This document shows, in pieces, positions 9,954 through 21,981 of a DNA stretch of 64,000 nt. Both the position numbers and the translations under genes were made by a program. Numbering within the stretch: the stretch's first letter is position 1; each line of letters begins with the position of its first letter. The notes under the pieces were generated by a model. The model did no database searches and was not told the DNA's origin. It was given only the letters and a program-made list of their open reading frames with translations. Source of the DNA: Buddleja alternifolia (Eukaryota > Streptophyta > Magnoliopsida > Lamiales > Scrophulariaceae); assembly GCA_019426215.1 (NCBI GenBank), contig CM033399.1:22577022-22641021 (forward strand), given 5' to 3'.

Positions 9954-10733
9954 ATGCAAACAAGATCACAAGCGCATACTACCGGTGATAGGATGACTAA
10001 TCACCATCAGCCAGTAGTTGTCGATGAACTTCCTAACCCTATGCCTGAAGATCAACTTAATGCTAAGGGTGGTGCTCAAGACCCCCCGACCCGGAAAGCT
10101 GAAAGTGGGGGTCCTGACATACCACCCCCGATGAACGAGTAGAACGCATTTCCTGTGACGCCATCAGTGATTCCATCCCCTTCCACTAGGGTGTTTGAGA
10201 TCACTCAAGAGGCACTACTTGCCCTTATTGAGGATGCATCAGTAAGGGCAGCCACTCGTGTAGTCCAGCAATATGCCTTTGCACACCCGTCACGAGCAAC
10301 ACCTGTTTTATCAACTAACAGGGGGCAAGACCCCCACTAGAGGAGCCATCAGGAGGCACCCCAACCTCAAGAGAAGGGGTCACAAGATCCGTACCCTCCA
10401 TTGGTACGCAGGGGTCAGGAGCCTCGGGAGAAAAGTTGCCCTCACCGAGTGGCGTAGATAATCCCCCCACAGAGGTCAAGAGTCCTTAACCCCCGGTGGG
10501 ATTGGATCAAGGCAATCCAACTCACCGTATGAGGTAGCACGAGAAAATGAAGAGAATAATGTTGCCACGAAGGGGAAAAGACCAAAGGCCAACACACCCA
10601 AGGTCACTACATAGAGGTTAAGCGTCATTGACCCCCAAAAAGACCTTGCCGAGGCCCCAAGGCTGACGTAGGCACATACCCCTACGTGATGAGAGTTTAG
10701 ACGACCATGGAAGAGATGAGGATATGCAGTTGG
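9954..10733 (+). pseudogene. gag: gag N-terminal region of the Tat-type element
   Basis: The first Met after the primer site starts MQTRSQAHTTGDRM. An in-frame stop at 10140-10142 is followed by more Gag-like reading (TPSVIPSPSTRVFEITQEAL), and decay increases to the right with further stops and at least one frameshift. The last readable codons before the Copia insertion are DHGRDEDMQL, which join in frame and in sense to VPLDVAPPKR at 26719. This stretch normally lies ahead of the capsid domain in Tat Gag. Confidence 0.75.
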
Positions 10734-12825
10734 TGATAGCATTAGGTGCCCGGCGAGCCAATTGTTTTGGGCTCTGCCATATTAAATGTAAAACACTATG
10801 ACAGTCTTGTTTAAAACATATTGAACTTTTACTTATGGTACACTTCTTTATCGTTATAACTAGTGTTAGTATAGATAAAGATCGCATGGATTACATATGG
10901 TTAGGGGAGTGGTCGGGATTCATACGGAATGCTTTCAAAGACCGTAATCCTAAATATTGTTCCTAAGTCATAGAGGCTGTGAGATGTGGGATATCACTGG
11001 CCTCGTCAAGACTTGTTCATGCATGTAACTCTTCCAAGAGGTCGACACATTCCACTATCGATGGCTTGTATGGTAATACATGTATGAAGATTCATACTGG
11101 ATTATGGAATTGAACGGCCCCGCCAAAGGACTCCTAGTTGGTGCTTTCGAACATGAAGTCCTTGGGTTTCGTAGTTTGAGATTTATCCTTAGACCTTAGA
11201 TGTCTCTTGGAAAGGGTGCTACCCAATCTGCTTTGATATGCACATGTACTCTAGGAGAGTCATACGGCGTGTATGTTGGGTATAGACTAGTACTGCAACG
11301 GAACAAATGGTAGTCAGAGAGGGATTCATCCAAGGTCACGAGTACCCGGCATTTCCTATGCTATTGCGAGAATCTAAATGATCGTTAAAAGCCTTTGATC
11401 AAAGCGATTGTCTTCTGAGAGGGATTGGTGATCCCAGATTAGAAGACTGGATCATTAGATTTCACAACACATTCATAATTTCTAAGGTTATTAGGCTTCT
11501 ACAGTCGTCATACTCTAGACCATACACGGGAAAATGATGAAGGGATTCTACTCACACGACGATCGTAACTCGGATAGGTTTTTGCTTTTCATCGTTGACA
11601 TCTAAGAAGTCGTGGCGACGTTGCTAGACATCGAACCATGACTAATAGGTGCGTTAGATTAATTTGGTGAAATTAATTCAAGGTCTAGTTAATTGTTTAG
11701 AATAATTAATCTAGCCTATGAGGACTTATTGCTGGCTTGACAATGAGCCTGAGGGGTCACACACATAACTTAGTGTAGTACCTATTGGCTAATAATTCTT
11801 TGTGAATTAATGGAATGATTAATTAATTGGATTTAATTAATCAAGGAAAAGGAATTAATTTAACTAGTTAATTAATGGTCCTATAATTTAATATTATAAT
11901 ATTAAATTGGAAAGGACTAATTAATTAATGAGAAGAAAGAAAATAATATATATATATATACACACATACACATGTGCATATGTGGCGTGTGTAATTGTGT
12001 ATGTGGATTTGGAGGAAAGATTAATATATATATATATATATTTATAAATAAATTTGGTAGAATCCTTAATTAGTTAAAGTAATTATTAAATTGATATGGA
12101 AGGATTCTATTTGATATATGTTAGGATATTATTAGATACGGTAATATCTAGTTAGTTGGAAAGAGTCCAACTAATCAAGGAGAGAGAATAAAGGAAAAGA
12201 AAAATATATATATGTATATACATACACACACGCCTCTCCCTATTTTTTAGCGAGATATGGGCGTGTGTGTAGGGTTATTTAACCTTAGGTGGACTCTATA
12301 TATAATTATATATATGTGTTCCACCTCTTTTAAAATAACGAATGGAGTTTTTGGATTTGAATATATGAGAAAATAAGTTTTTAAAGAAATTCCTTTTCTA
12401 TTATTCTCTCCCAATATTTTCTTTCATATTATTTCTTCAAACTCATGTGTTGAGTGCTAAGAACACTTAAATAATTCCAAACCCTTTTTCCTAGAAAGCC
12501 AAGATTTGATATTCTCCTTTCTAGCACTGGTGGAGATAATTGAGGCTACGAGGTAGGGTGTGGATACATCTCAGAGGCACAACGCTTGGGGGGCGCTAGG
12601 GCAAATCAATTTTAAGATTGTAGCAGCGAGTAGCAGAAAAAGACATTGCTGCTTTAAGATCTACAAGAGGTAAACACGAGTAAACTTTTTCCTAGGATAG
12701 TTTTGAATCCGATGGTACCATGCCGACCTATCTTTAATTTTGGGGATTCCATTTTAATTTTTTAAATTGGATATTTTTTGGTGTGCCACTATCCCCAGGG
12801 TCATGCCTATTTAATGTTACCGCCC
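10734..12825 (+). repeat. 5' LTR of the nested Copia element
   Basis: Aligns by eye with 17035-17289 plus 24884-26715, through the GTAAAACACTATGA region, the CCAAGAGGTCGAC region, TA-rich microsatellites at 11949-11962 and 12021-12044, and GGATACATCTCAGAGG near the end. The right boundary is approximate, because the last 60 bases have diverged from the 3' LTR and no clear primer site follows. Confidence 0.75.
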
Positions 12826-13074
12826 ATTGTCTCACAAGTCCTGGAATGAGGTTGGGACATTTGACGCTCGAGCCCACTGGAGATTTTTAAATTTCCTGTC
12901 TTCTGTCAAGTTGGGGTGATGAATTTCGTAAAGTTAGTGGGAAAACACATGTATATTTAAAAATCCTTAATTGCATGTGAATATATGTTAAAACTGAATG
13001 CTAATGATCATTTTTAGTTTTACCGCTTTTTACACAGTATTATCATGGATATCGTGGATATCGTTTATGCTAGT

Positions 13075-16000
13075 TTAAAAGTCTTGGGATGAAACAAGTT
13101 TAATGGCTTGAATTATGCCCTCTGGCGTAAATTTCTTGATATCTACCTCAAGGGTGAGAAACATGATTACATAATCAAAGGGGAAATCCCACCTAGACCC
13201 AAACCTGCAACTCGCGCTCATACTTTGGAGTACTTGACGAAACAGACAGATGACGAGGCTTATGTTCGACATTTCATATTATCTATGATGTCGGAAGATC
13301 TGATTAAGATATATGGAGATGTCAAACTGGCCAAGGACATCATCAAATATATTGAGGAGAGGTTTGGAAAGAAGACGCCAAAGGGTGATTGCTCTTACTA
13401 CCATGGGATGGAACACTTGAGAAAGGATTGTCCTGCTACCTTCAAAAGCCACAACGAAGGTGTGTTTATTGTTGAGGTTAATTTGTCAATTAACCATGAT
13501 TCTTGGGTGTTTGACACCGGCTGTGGTACTCACCTTTGCAATAACTTTTAGATGCTATCTAGAAGCAGAGAGCTAGATGACGGGTACATGGTCCTGAGAA
13601 TGGCTAATGGAGCATCTGCCGCTGCAAAGGCTGTTGGAAACGTCGTTTTAGTTCTTGAGGATAGTAGTAAGTTTATTTTAAAGGATGTTTATTATGTTCC
13701 CAGATTGATTAAGAACCTAATTTCTGTTTCCGTTTTGGACAAAGAAGGTTTTTCTTTTAATATAAATAATGGTTTTTGTTCAATGTTTTATGATTCTAAA
13801 TTAATCATGAGAGCATGCATGTATAACAACCTTTACGTTTACCCGTATACTAATTATCTTGCTATTCAACCAATAAACACGGAAAAGCGTAAATCTGATC
13901 CACCTAATGCAAAATCTAGTGTGCTAGATTTGGTCATGTATCTAAGGATAGGATTCGCGAGTTGTCAAGTTTCCTCGAGCTTAATGAGAAGAGGGACTAC
14001 CGACTTGAAAGTCTTGTATGAAAGGTAAAATGACAAAGTCACCATTTGGAGGCTAAATGAAACGTGCTAAGGATTTGCTTGAGCTAATTCACATAGATGT
14101 GTTTGGACCGCTCAGTGTTAATGCATGAGGGAACTTTTCTTACTTCATAACCTTTACCGAAGATTATTCTAGGTATGGTTATTTGTATCTTCTTAGATAC
14201 AAATCTGAGGCCTTTGATAAGTTCAAAGAATTTAGAAATGAAGTAGAAAAACAAACTGGTAAAAGTATTAAAACTCTTAGATCTGATCGAGGAGGAGAAT
14301 ACTTATCCGGTGAGTTCTTAGATTACTTGAAAGAGAATGGAATTCTCTCTCAATGGACGCTGCCTGGAACGCCACAATTAAATGGTGTGTCTGAGCGAAG
14401 AAATCGCATATTGATGGACATGGTTTGATTAATGATGTTGTCCACAGATTTACCTACGTATTTCTGGGGCTATGCCCTGGAGACGACGGCTTATCTATTG
14501 AATAGATTACTGTCAAAAAGTGTTCCTGAAGTGCAATACAAGATGTGGCACGACAAACCACCCTCATACAAATACCTAAGAGTATGGGGATGTGATGCTC
14601 ATGTCAAGCAGCTAGTGGGAGATAAGTTAGATTAAAGATCTATCTTATGTAGGTTTGTGGGTTACTCTAAGAGCCCTATGAGTACTATTTTTATCACACC
14701 TTGGAACAAAAGGTAATTGTTTCAAGGAACTGTGTTCCTAGAAAATCAACTATTCAGTGGGAGCACAAACAAAGTGATAGAACTTGAGAAAGGATCCCGA
14801 GACAACCTGAGAGGTACTATGGCCTTTTGTTGAAAAGCAAAAAGGAGAACCTCGTATTGGATGAAGATCCAAAGACTTATAATGAGGTAATGTCTGATAA
14901 GGATTCGTGACAATGGTCTGAAGCCATGAAATCTGAAATTGAATCCATCTACTCCAACAAGGTTTGGACCTTGGTAGACCCACCACTTGGCATTAAGGCC
15001 ATTGGTTGCAAGTGGGTATACAAACACAAGTTAGGAGTCGATGGAGAGGTTATCACCTTTAAGGCTCGCTTAGTGACGAAGGGTTATACTCAAAGCCAGT
15101 CGCGATGACCAAGTCAATTAGGATTCTATTGGCCATATCTGCCTATCTTGATTATGAGATTTGACAGATGGATGTGAAAAACGGCCTTCCTCAATGGAAA
15201 CATTGATGAGGAAATCTATATGGAACAGCCGAAGGGCTTCACATCCAGTGGGAGTGAGCACAAGATGTGCAAGCTACAAAGATCCATTTATGGCTTGAAG
15301 CAAGCTTCCCAAAGCTGGAATTTGAGATTTGATGAAGCTGTAAAGGAATATGGCTACATCAAGAATGGTTTTGAACCATGTGTGTACAAAAAGGTTAGTG
15401 GGAGAGCCATAAGATTTTTGATACTCTACGTTGATGACATTCTTCTCATTGAAAATGATGTAGGAATGTTACAATCAACGAAGGCTTGGTTGTCGACCCG
15501 ATTTTCAATGAAAGATATGGGAGAAGCATCCTACGTTCTTGGTATGAAGATATACCGAGAAAGGGAAAGTAGATTGCTAGGTTTCTCCCAATCGAAGTAC
15601 ATAGAATGAATCTTGAATAGATTCAGTATGGGAGATTCTAAAAAAGGATTTCTTCCAGCTAGGCATGGAATCCCTCTCACTAAATCGATGTCCCCAAGGA
15701 CACCCCAAGAAAGAGAGAGAGAATGTCAAGGATTTCCTATGCTTCGACAATAGGTAGCATTATGTATGCTATGCTATGTACTAGACCGGATGTGGCTTAT
15801 GCACTTATTGCGGCAAGCCAGTTCCAGTCGAATCTAGGGGAAGACCACTGGACTGCCGTGAAAACGATCCTAAAGGACTTGAGGCGTACTCAAGATCTTT
15901 TTCTGGTGTACGGCGGAGGAAAAATGGAACTAGAGTGCTACACAGATTCTAGTTTTCAATCGAACTTAGACTATCTTAAATTGATATCTGGATATGTGTT

Positions 16001-16420
16001 TATACTCAATGGAGGAGCTGTAAGCTAGAAGAGCTCCAAGCAGGAGAAGACGGTTAACTCCACCATGGAAGCTAAGTATATAGCTGCCACTGAAGCGGCT
16101 AAGGAAGCTGTTTGGATGAGGAACTTCGTCCATGAGTTGGAGGTAGTTCCCTCCATTGTTAATCCAGCGCTCCTATATTGTGATAACAATGGAGCTATAG
16201 CTCTATCAAAAGAGCCTAGGTCTCACCAAAGATCCAAATATATTCTAAGACGATATAATCTCATCAGAGAGATAGTGGAAAGAGGAGAAGTTTGGGTGGA
16301 ACGAGTCAACTCGACATAAAACGTAGCAGACCCATTCACAAAATCTCTAAGTCAATGTATATTTGAAAAACATCTGGAAATGATGGGACTAAAGTACAAG
16401 GACAACTGGCTCTAGGGAAA
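13075..16420 (+). pseudogene. gag-pol of the nested Copia element, many stops and frameshifts
   Basis: Gag remnant from about 13085 (NYALWRKFLDIYLKGEK), then a knuckle-like CSYYHGMEHLRKDC and protease WVFDTGCGTHLC at 13504-13539. Next come the pre-integrase region and the integrase core with HIDVFGPL, RSDRGGEYLSGEF and a degenerate third catalytic segment at 14375-14430. Reverse transcriptase follows in two pieces (14926-15108 and 15220-15609) with YVDDILLI, then RNase H (ECYTDSSFQ, MEAKYIAA, YCDNNGAI). Domain order PR-INT-RT-RH is diagnostic of Ty1/Copia. Stops occur at 13549, 14026, 14428, 14633, 15106, 15607, 16026 and 16317, among others, so it is long dead. Confidence 0.9.
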
Positions 16421-16434
16421 GTGGGAGATTAAAA

Positions 16435-16522
16435 GTGTTAGGTGGCCGAGTGGTTTAAGGCGTAGCATTGGAGTTTCTATGTAGGCTTTTGTTTACCGAG
16501 GGTTCGAATCCCTCTCTTTTCG
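16435..16522 (+). tRNA. trnS-GGA: Degenerate plastid-type trnS-GGA copy
   Basis: GGCCGAGTGGTTTAAGGC, then GTAGCATTGGA with the GGA anticodon, a variable arm ending TTTACC, and GAGGGTTCGAATCCCTCTC match the plastid serine tRNA (GGA). The acceptor 5' side is altered (GTGTTAG instead of GGAGAGA) and the anticodon stem is mispaired (TAGCA with TTCTA), so it should not function. Organelle-derived and nuclear-resident, inside a transposon LTR. Confidence 0.75.
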
Positions 16523-17034
16523 TAACTTCACCTAATTAACCATAGTCGAAGCCATACCCTATCGAAAAAGACAGCTAGGCGAGCGAGAGTTCGATCCCCC
16601 AATAGGCAACTAACTGGCAGGCATTGTGAGATTGTATGAGACTCGCTATTCACTCAGTTTTTGGGTAATAATCATTATATAATATAGGAGAGATGGCCGA
16701 GTGGTTTAAGGCGTAGCATTGGAATTGCCATGTAGGCAGTTCCTTTCATTTTTCCAAACTGGTCCTTCTTGCACAATATCCATTGCCTCTCACCTTGGTA
16801 GAATCTGGTTACTTTGGAAAGATAGCTTGGATGTAACAGTCAATTCCATTACAGCTCAAGTGCCTCTAGGAGAACGAAAACTCCTTTTCTCTCGGGATTC
16901 CCCTTTTCTTGCTCAAGACTTTGCGTACTAAGATGAGGGCCCACTTGGAGACTTGGGATCTCAACAGGAAATGCGAAGGGTGCTTAAAGCCAGCCGGCCT
17001 ATAGGCGTAAGAGAATCAACTAGTTCTGATCTAA
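16443..17034 (+). other. Filler patch in the start of the Copia 3' LTR: tRNA-Ser pieces and a LINE fragment
   Basis: The polypurine tract AGTGGGAGAT (16420-16429) is followed by an LTR-like start (AAAAGTGTTAGG), then about 590 foreign bases, and the LTR resumes at TAGGCCCGGTGAGCC (17035). The patch holds the trnS-GGA copy, a second trnS-GGA 5' half with the correct GGAGAGATGGCC start (16688-16735), and a short reading LGRIWLLWKDSLDVTVNS (16794-16848) typical of a plant LINE endonuclease. It ends in unidentified, possibly organellar DNA. The alternative is that the LTR starts at 17027 and the patch is 3' leader. Confidence 0.55.
16688..16735 (+). tRNA. trnS-GGA: Second trnS-GGA fragment, 5' half only
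   Basis: GGAGAGATGGCCGAGTGG through the anticodon loop TTGGAAT to ATGTAGGC, then homology stops. Same orientation as the copy at 16435. It lacks the T arm and acceptor 3' side. Confidence 0.75.
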
Positions 17035-17309
17035 GTAGGCCCGGTGAGCCAATGTTTAGGGCTCTACCATATTAAATGTAAAACACTATGACCGTCTTGT
17101 TTTAAATGTATTGAACTTTTATTTATGGTATGCGTCTTTATTGTTATAACTAGTGTTAGTATAGGTAATGATCTCATGGATTACATATGGTCAGGGGAGC
17201 GGTCAGGATACATATGGAATGCTCTCAAAGACCGTAATCCTAAACATTGTTCCAAGTCATAGAGGCTGTGAGATGTGGGATATCACTGGTGGTGGTCTCA
17301 AGTGGTATA

Positions 17310-18802
17310 TGACACGCAAAATCCTAGCAAGTATACTAGGTCGTGCAAAGTAATAAAGTGGACTATTTAGCCCGGGGTGTGTATCGCTCCACAGGGACAA
17401 TTGGATTTGATGCTCGTAATTGCTATATTATCTAACTCTAAGCTAAATCAAATTATAAGATGATAGATGATTATACTATGAAAATAATTAAAAACAACTA
17501 TATGATAAACAAGGTAATAAATCGAATGGAAAGAGATGATTGGGTTATGATCCTACTATGTTCTATCCTATGCTCATGAACTTCTCAATTATCCGGATTC
17601 TTAGAACGTTCTTACTATGGCGAAACCCCCTAATGTATTTATTATTCAATCTCTTGAAATCACAAGCCTATACTAGTTAACAACTTCCTATATCTCTATA
17701 GCGAAGATTGAATTAACTAACATGCATTTAGGTTCAAAGGAATTCCTTGTTTACAAAGATCCTACATTCAATCGGGTCATCTTATCACAAAAAGCCACAC
17801 AACGCAATCGATTCTATCTCTAGTCAATTGTTATGTTATGATGTTTGATTTTTTGATATCCCTTTATCTATCTCCTCTCGGTCTCAAGACAAAGCATTAT
17901 ATCAAACACATGGTGATCATTCATGTGAAAGCATTAAGCATAAAATCAAACAGGTAACAAGAATGTAATAAATCCGGAAATTAATGATTCATTAAACACA
18001 AAACATCACAAAGTATTCACATAACCCAACCACAAAGATGCTTAGCTCATACTTACAACAACAAGTGATTCAACAATTCTATAAGACATGGTTGATACAC
18101 AAATCAAAGAGAAAGAGTTGAATTACTCCCTATTACAAAGTTTGAATCCAAGCTTTGATGATGAAAATGATGATGATGAGGATGATGATGGCTCTTCAAG
18201 CTTCCTTAGGACTTCCCATGGCTCCCCCTTGGTGTTTTAGAGCATTTTTAGCCTTTTGGTAAGTGAAGAATGTGTTATAAAGACCAAAAACGGCGGATAT
18301 AAAAAATAGGGCAGCAGGAGAATCGGACCGCGGCACAAACATCTGCAGACCGCGGCACAATTAGTGCGAACCTTATTTTCCGAATCAGGACCGCGGTCCT
18401 GTGCCGCGGTCGTCTCACGCAGAATTTGCAGCTTTCGTATTTTGATCATATCTCTCTCTACAAATGTCGGATTGAGTTGATTCAAGTTGCTATGCGAAGC
18501 TAAGAAATAGATCTACAATATTGAATAAGAAAGCTTAGTATGATTCGGCCTGTAAGAGGACGAAAACCTTATTTATACATGAGCATTGTGTAAAATCTTT
18601 CGTCAACTGTCTTCTTTTGTTTCTTTCTTCACTTTCAAGCTCAATTTGGATCTCTCTTCTCGTCTTTCATGCGTAAATCAACTTTTATCCTACAAAACAA
18701 AATATATACCAATCAAAGCATTATGAGGGATAAAAATGATCAAAGTAACGATCAAATCATATTACAATGGGGCATAAAATACTGTAAAATATGGACTTAT
18801 CA
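17310..18802 (-). repeat. 3' LTR of the Athila-like element
   Basis: 1493 bases. On the plus strand it starts TGACACGCAAAATCC and ends ATGGACTTATCA. It retains a minus-strand TATAAATA at 18577-18570 and contains the CCGCGG palindrome cluster at 18326-18411. GAT/GATGAT simple repeats lie at 18159-18190. Confidence 0.92.
18326..18411. repeat. CCGCGG palindrome cluster in the 3' LTR of the Athila-like element
   Basis: GACCGCGGCACAA at 18326-18338 and 18348-18360, the 14-base palindrome AGGACCGCGGTCCT at 18387-18400, and the inverted form GTGCCGCGGTC at 18401-18411. The cluster lies about 390-475 bases from the LTR start and 160-245 bases downstream of the TATA box. Confidence 0.88.
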
Positions 18803-18817
18803 ACTACCCCCCAACTA
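18803..18817 (-). other. Polypurine tract of the Athila-like element
   Basis: The minus strand reads AGTTGGGGGGTAGT directly before the 3' LTR, the expected site for plus-strand DNA priming. Confidence 0.75.
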
Positions 18818-20518
18818 GGCTATGATCGTCTCGATCAATAAATGGCGAACAAGTACTCATAAGTTTAGATTTTACAATTTGCTTTGGGATCTTGAAAGGT
18901 TTTATGTCTCAATAATCAAGCACGTACACGAATTAAACCCTCGAAAATGATTATGACAAGTTACACTTTACCTAGAACGCTCAACAATTTGAAAGCCTCC
19001 AAAACATCTTCGATTCCATCTCAAAATCATGAACTCCATATCCATTTTTATGCCAAGAGCACACTTTAAACAAGATTATGCAAACTCATTAGATAATAAA
19101 AACATTAAAACACTTCAAAACTTTGTTAACCTATCGGTGTGCATAAAATGTGAAAGTCAAGATCAAAAGGTCTTTTTGGCTTGTAACGTAAGGCTAGGTA
19201 ATGGCTTGGATGGGAATATATGGATAAAGTGACTAAGCTCAAGAAAGCATACAACTCAATATCATCGAGCTAAACACTCACTTATCAACCGAAAAAAATC
19301 TCCACATCTCGCCACTTAATGCTTTTTGATTTCTTTTCCCTTTGAACTCATAACCCCAAAACTTGTTTCTTTTGATGCTAGGGGTGGAAAAATGATTCCC
19401 AAACCAAATAAATCACATTGAAGCTCAGTTTGTAGCCAAGTCAAGAGAGAGCTCACCTAATATATTTTTCGGTAACTTCCAATCTCTCGACTCTTTAGCC
19501 AACTTACAACATTTCTTTTTCCTCTCTTTATTTCACATAAACTCAAGACCTCAAAATTTCTCAAAATCATCAAGAACAAACACACCTTTTAACCCATTAA
19601 TCTATGAGATTCGACACCCAAAACAAAGTGTAAACCCAAATTAAAGCCAAATGATATGAAGTTATATGCTCTCTTACTTGGAAATAGACTTTGTTTTTCT
19701 TTCTTTTAGGCTAAAGGGTAGTTGGTGTGGCTTACGAAAGAAAATCGAATGGTGGATTTTAGTATGCTTAGCACACTCCATTCTTATCAATACAGCTCAA
19801 AATAAGGTCTAGAGATTATGTAGTATCGTGAAGGCCAATTGTAAGGTTAAAGAAAATGAAAGATGGCCTAAATCATTTCATGACTTCACACACTCAACAC
19901 ACATTTCAAAGTTGACAAAATTGAACGCTCAATGCTTTAAATCCTCAACAATTCACATAAGCATGGCTAAAAAGGCTTTCACATATAAAATACGACAAAT
20001 GATTTCATCTTAGATGAAGTAGAGACACTCAAACGAATCATGCTCTAAGCAAAAGTATAACAAATCATGAATATGAAATCATTGACTATCACAGTTTTCT
20101 AATCCCAAATCAAGCATGAAACTTAACAAATGAGTACAAGTTACACCATATCACCACATCACAATAAAATTAGGACATCTACCCCACCCCCCAACTAATC
20201 TAGCACATTGTTCCCAATGAGCGAACATACAAATGTAAAGTAAAGGAAGGAAAGACGTCCCTGATGTTTGAAGCTAAGTGATGTCCAAAAAGCGAAAGAG
20301 CAACAAGGCGAAGAGTCTGACAATAAAGCCTAGCCATCTGTGAAGTTAGAAAAACAAGAAGAGACAAAAAGCATCATCAAAACAACTTAGAACACTTAAA
20401 ACAAAAGAAACAAAACAAAATTAAAAAAAAAAACGAAAATGAAAGAAAGCATGTAAAACGTGGGTTGCCTCCCACAAAGCGCTTGTTTAAAGTCGGTAGC
20501 TCGACTCCCTTGCACTGC
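18803..20518 (-). other. Noncoding interior of the Athila-like element
   Basis: About 1.7 kb with no substantial frame and no recognisable domain. A second polypurine-like tract (ACCCCACCCCCCAACT on the plus strand) lies at 20182-20197. This space holds integrase and envelope-like regions in full Athila elements. Confidence 0.6.
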
Positions 20519-21481
20519 TCATGGTGGATCATAAGGAGCAATGCCAACTTTGTATAGATAAGCCTTTTTGTGCTTTTTCCAATTGCGTAAAGGCTTCTCA
20601 TTTCCCATCACATTCACAAATCCTGAAAAACTAAGATATGAGCTCAGATTCACTTTTATAAAAATGTAATAAAATTGTAAATAACTAAAAGTGAATTTTA
20701 AAGATGGGGAGTTTTCCATTGATGGTTTTAATAAGTATGTGACCAGGCCTAACTCCCTGAGCCTTAATTCTGACAACTTTAGTGGTGATATATCCCAGTG
20801 ACTTGTATATCTTCGGATCTCCTCATTCTCAACCGTAGTATCACTTGGGTTCTTAGTGTATGCCTCGAACGGGCCACTAAAGTTGTAAACTTTGTCTTCA
20901 ACCTCCACCACTCTAGCTCTCTGGTTATTGATGCACATTCTTAAGAAATCAAGAGATATGATGGTAGGTGGCGTTGGATTCTTGAATATTTCTAATGCTT
21001 TTTCTTGGTCATTTGATGGAGTGGATTTTGGGATCCCTATGTTGAATTGTAGGTACTCCAGTGATGTTGTATCTACTTCACCACACATAGATTCTGAAAG
21101 TAGTGCTGGTGTAGCAATGGGTTGTAGACAATGTGGTGTCGAATCAACAACTTGTTCAACTTCTGTATCAGATACCTCATCATTCTCCTCTGTGCCACTC
21201 TGAGAAGTGTCTGATGATCTCTCTGCCAATAAGTTGGAAAGTTGGTTGAGTTGTGTTTGCAATTCCATTATAGATGCTTCGAGATTTTGAGACCGCTCAT
21301 CGTTCGACTTCATCCATTGGATCATCAACTCCTCAAAACTTGGGTCCCTATCACATTGTTGCTGATAATCCCCATGGTTCTGAAAGTTAGCCGATTCAAA
21401 TTCTCCCTGCATTAGAAAGGGGGACCTATCTTGTTGCAGGTATGCTTGTGAATCTCTCATAACATAATAACTCAATGGCAA
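20519..21481 (-). CDS. Uncharacterised frame of the Athila-like element
   Basis: An intact 320-codon frame. Residues 45-90 are heptad-like and charged (SFEELMIQWMKSNDE, then NLEASIMELQTQLNQLSNLL), so a coiled coil is likely. Residues 90-130 are Ser/Glu/Asp-rich. The middle contains LDFLRMCINNQRARVVEV and ISPLKLSELRLRELG. Residues 255-285 are hydrophobic and aromatic-rich, like a translated intron or a membrane segment. The DNA just after the stop translates in another frame to RATDFKQALCGRQP, a phrase usual in Athila interiors, so the frame is probably derived from Athila gag C-terminal and spacer sequence. Its role is unknown. It is the only frame of the element that could be expressed. Confidence 0.5.
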   Translation of the reverse strand: MPLSYYVMRDSQAYLQQDRSPFLMQGEFESANFQNHGDYQQQCDRDPSFEELMIQWMKSNDERSQNLEASIMELQTQLNQLSNLLAERSSDTSQSGTEENDEVSDTEVEQVVDSTPHCLQPIATPALLSESMCGEVDTTSLEYLQFNIGIPKSTPSNDQEKALEIFKNPTPPTIISLDFLRMCINNQRARVVEVEDKVYNFSGPFEAYTKNPSDTTVENEEIRRYTSHWDISPLKLSELRLRELGLVTYLLKPSMENSPSLKFTFSYLQFYYIFIKVNLSSYLSFSGFVNVMGNEKPLRNWKKHKKAYLYKVGIAPYDPP

Positions 21482-21679
21482 GTCTTGCTGACTTCTCCAT
21501 TCGTGTTGACAATAATCGCTATGATGAGCATCTCCACATCACGAACATAAATCTTGCACTCGACTCCCGTACTCAGCACCTTCATCCCATCCTTGTTTTG
21601 ACCAATAAAAGTCATTGATGCTCATCTATTCAAGAATTAAAAAAAAAAAAACATAACAAAACAAAACAACAACTAAAAA

Positions 21680-21945
21680 AAACAAAAACAACAACTTAAT
21701 AAAAAACAAAAATAGCAACTTAAAACACAAAACCAACAACTAAAAAAACAAAAACAGCATCTTGAAACACAAAAATAGCAACTTACAACACAAAAACAGC
21801 AACTAAAAACACAAAAATAGCAACTTAAAACACAAAACCAGCAACTAAAAACACAAAAACAGCAACTTGAAACACAAAAACAGAAACTTAAAACACAAAA
21901 ACAGCAACTAAAAACACAAAAACAGCAACTTAGTCTTAGAGAAGA
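21680..21945 (-). repeat. 21-base tandem repeat next to the primer site
   Basis: About a dozen units of the type AACACAAAAACAGCAACTTA with small variants. On the minus strand it would translate as a repeated SCCFCVF heptad, but this is a by-product of the 21-base period. Confidence 0.88.
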
Positions 21946-21981
21946 TAAGTGAATTACAATATCAAATAACGCAATTGTCTC

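Noticed and set aside
16719..16931. 70-codon plus-strand frame as a gene
   Set aside because: Chimeric filler: trnS half, LINE endonuclease scrap and unidentified DNA read through by chance.
21680..21945. CRISPR-like array
   Set aside because: Units are directly tandem without unique spacers, and the genome is a plant's.
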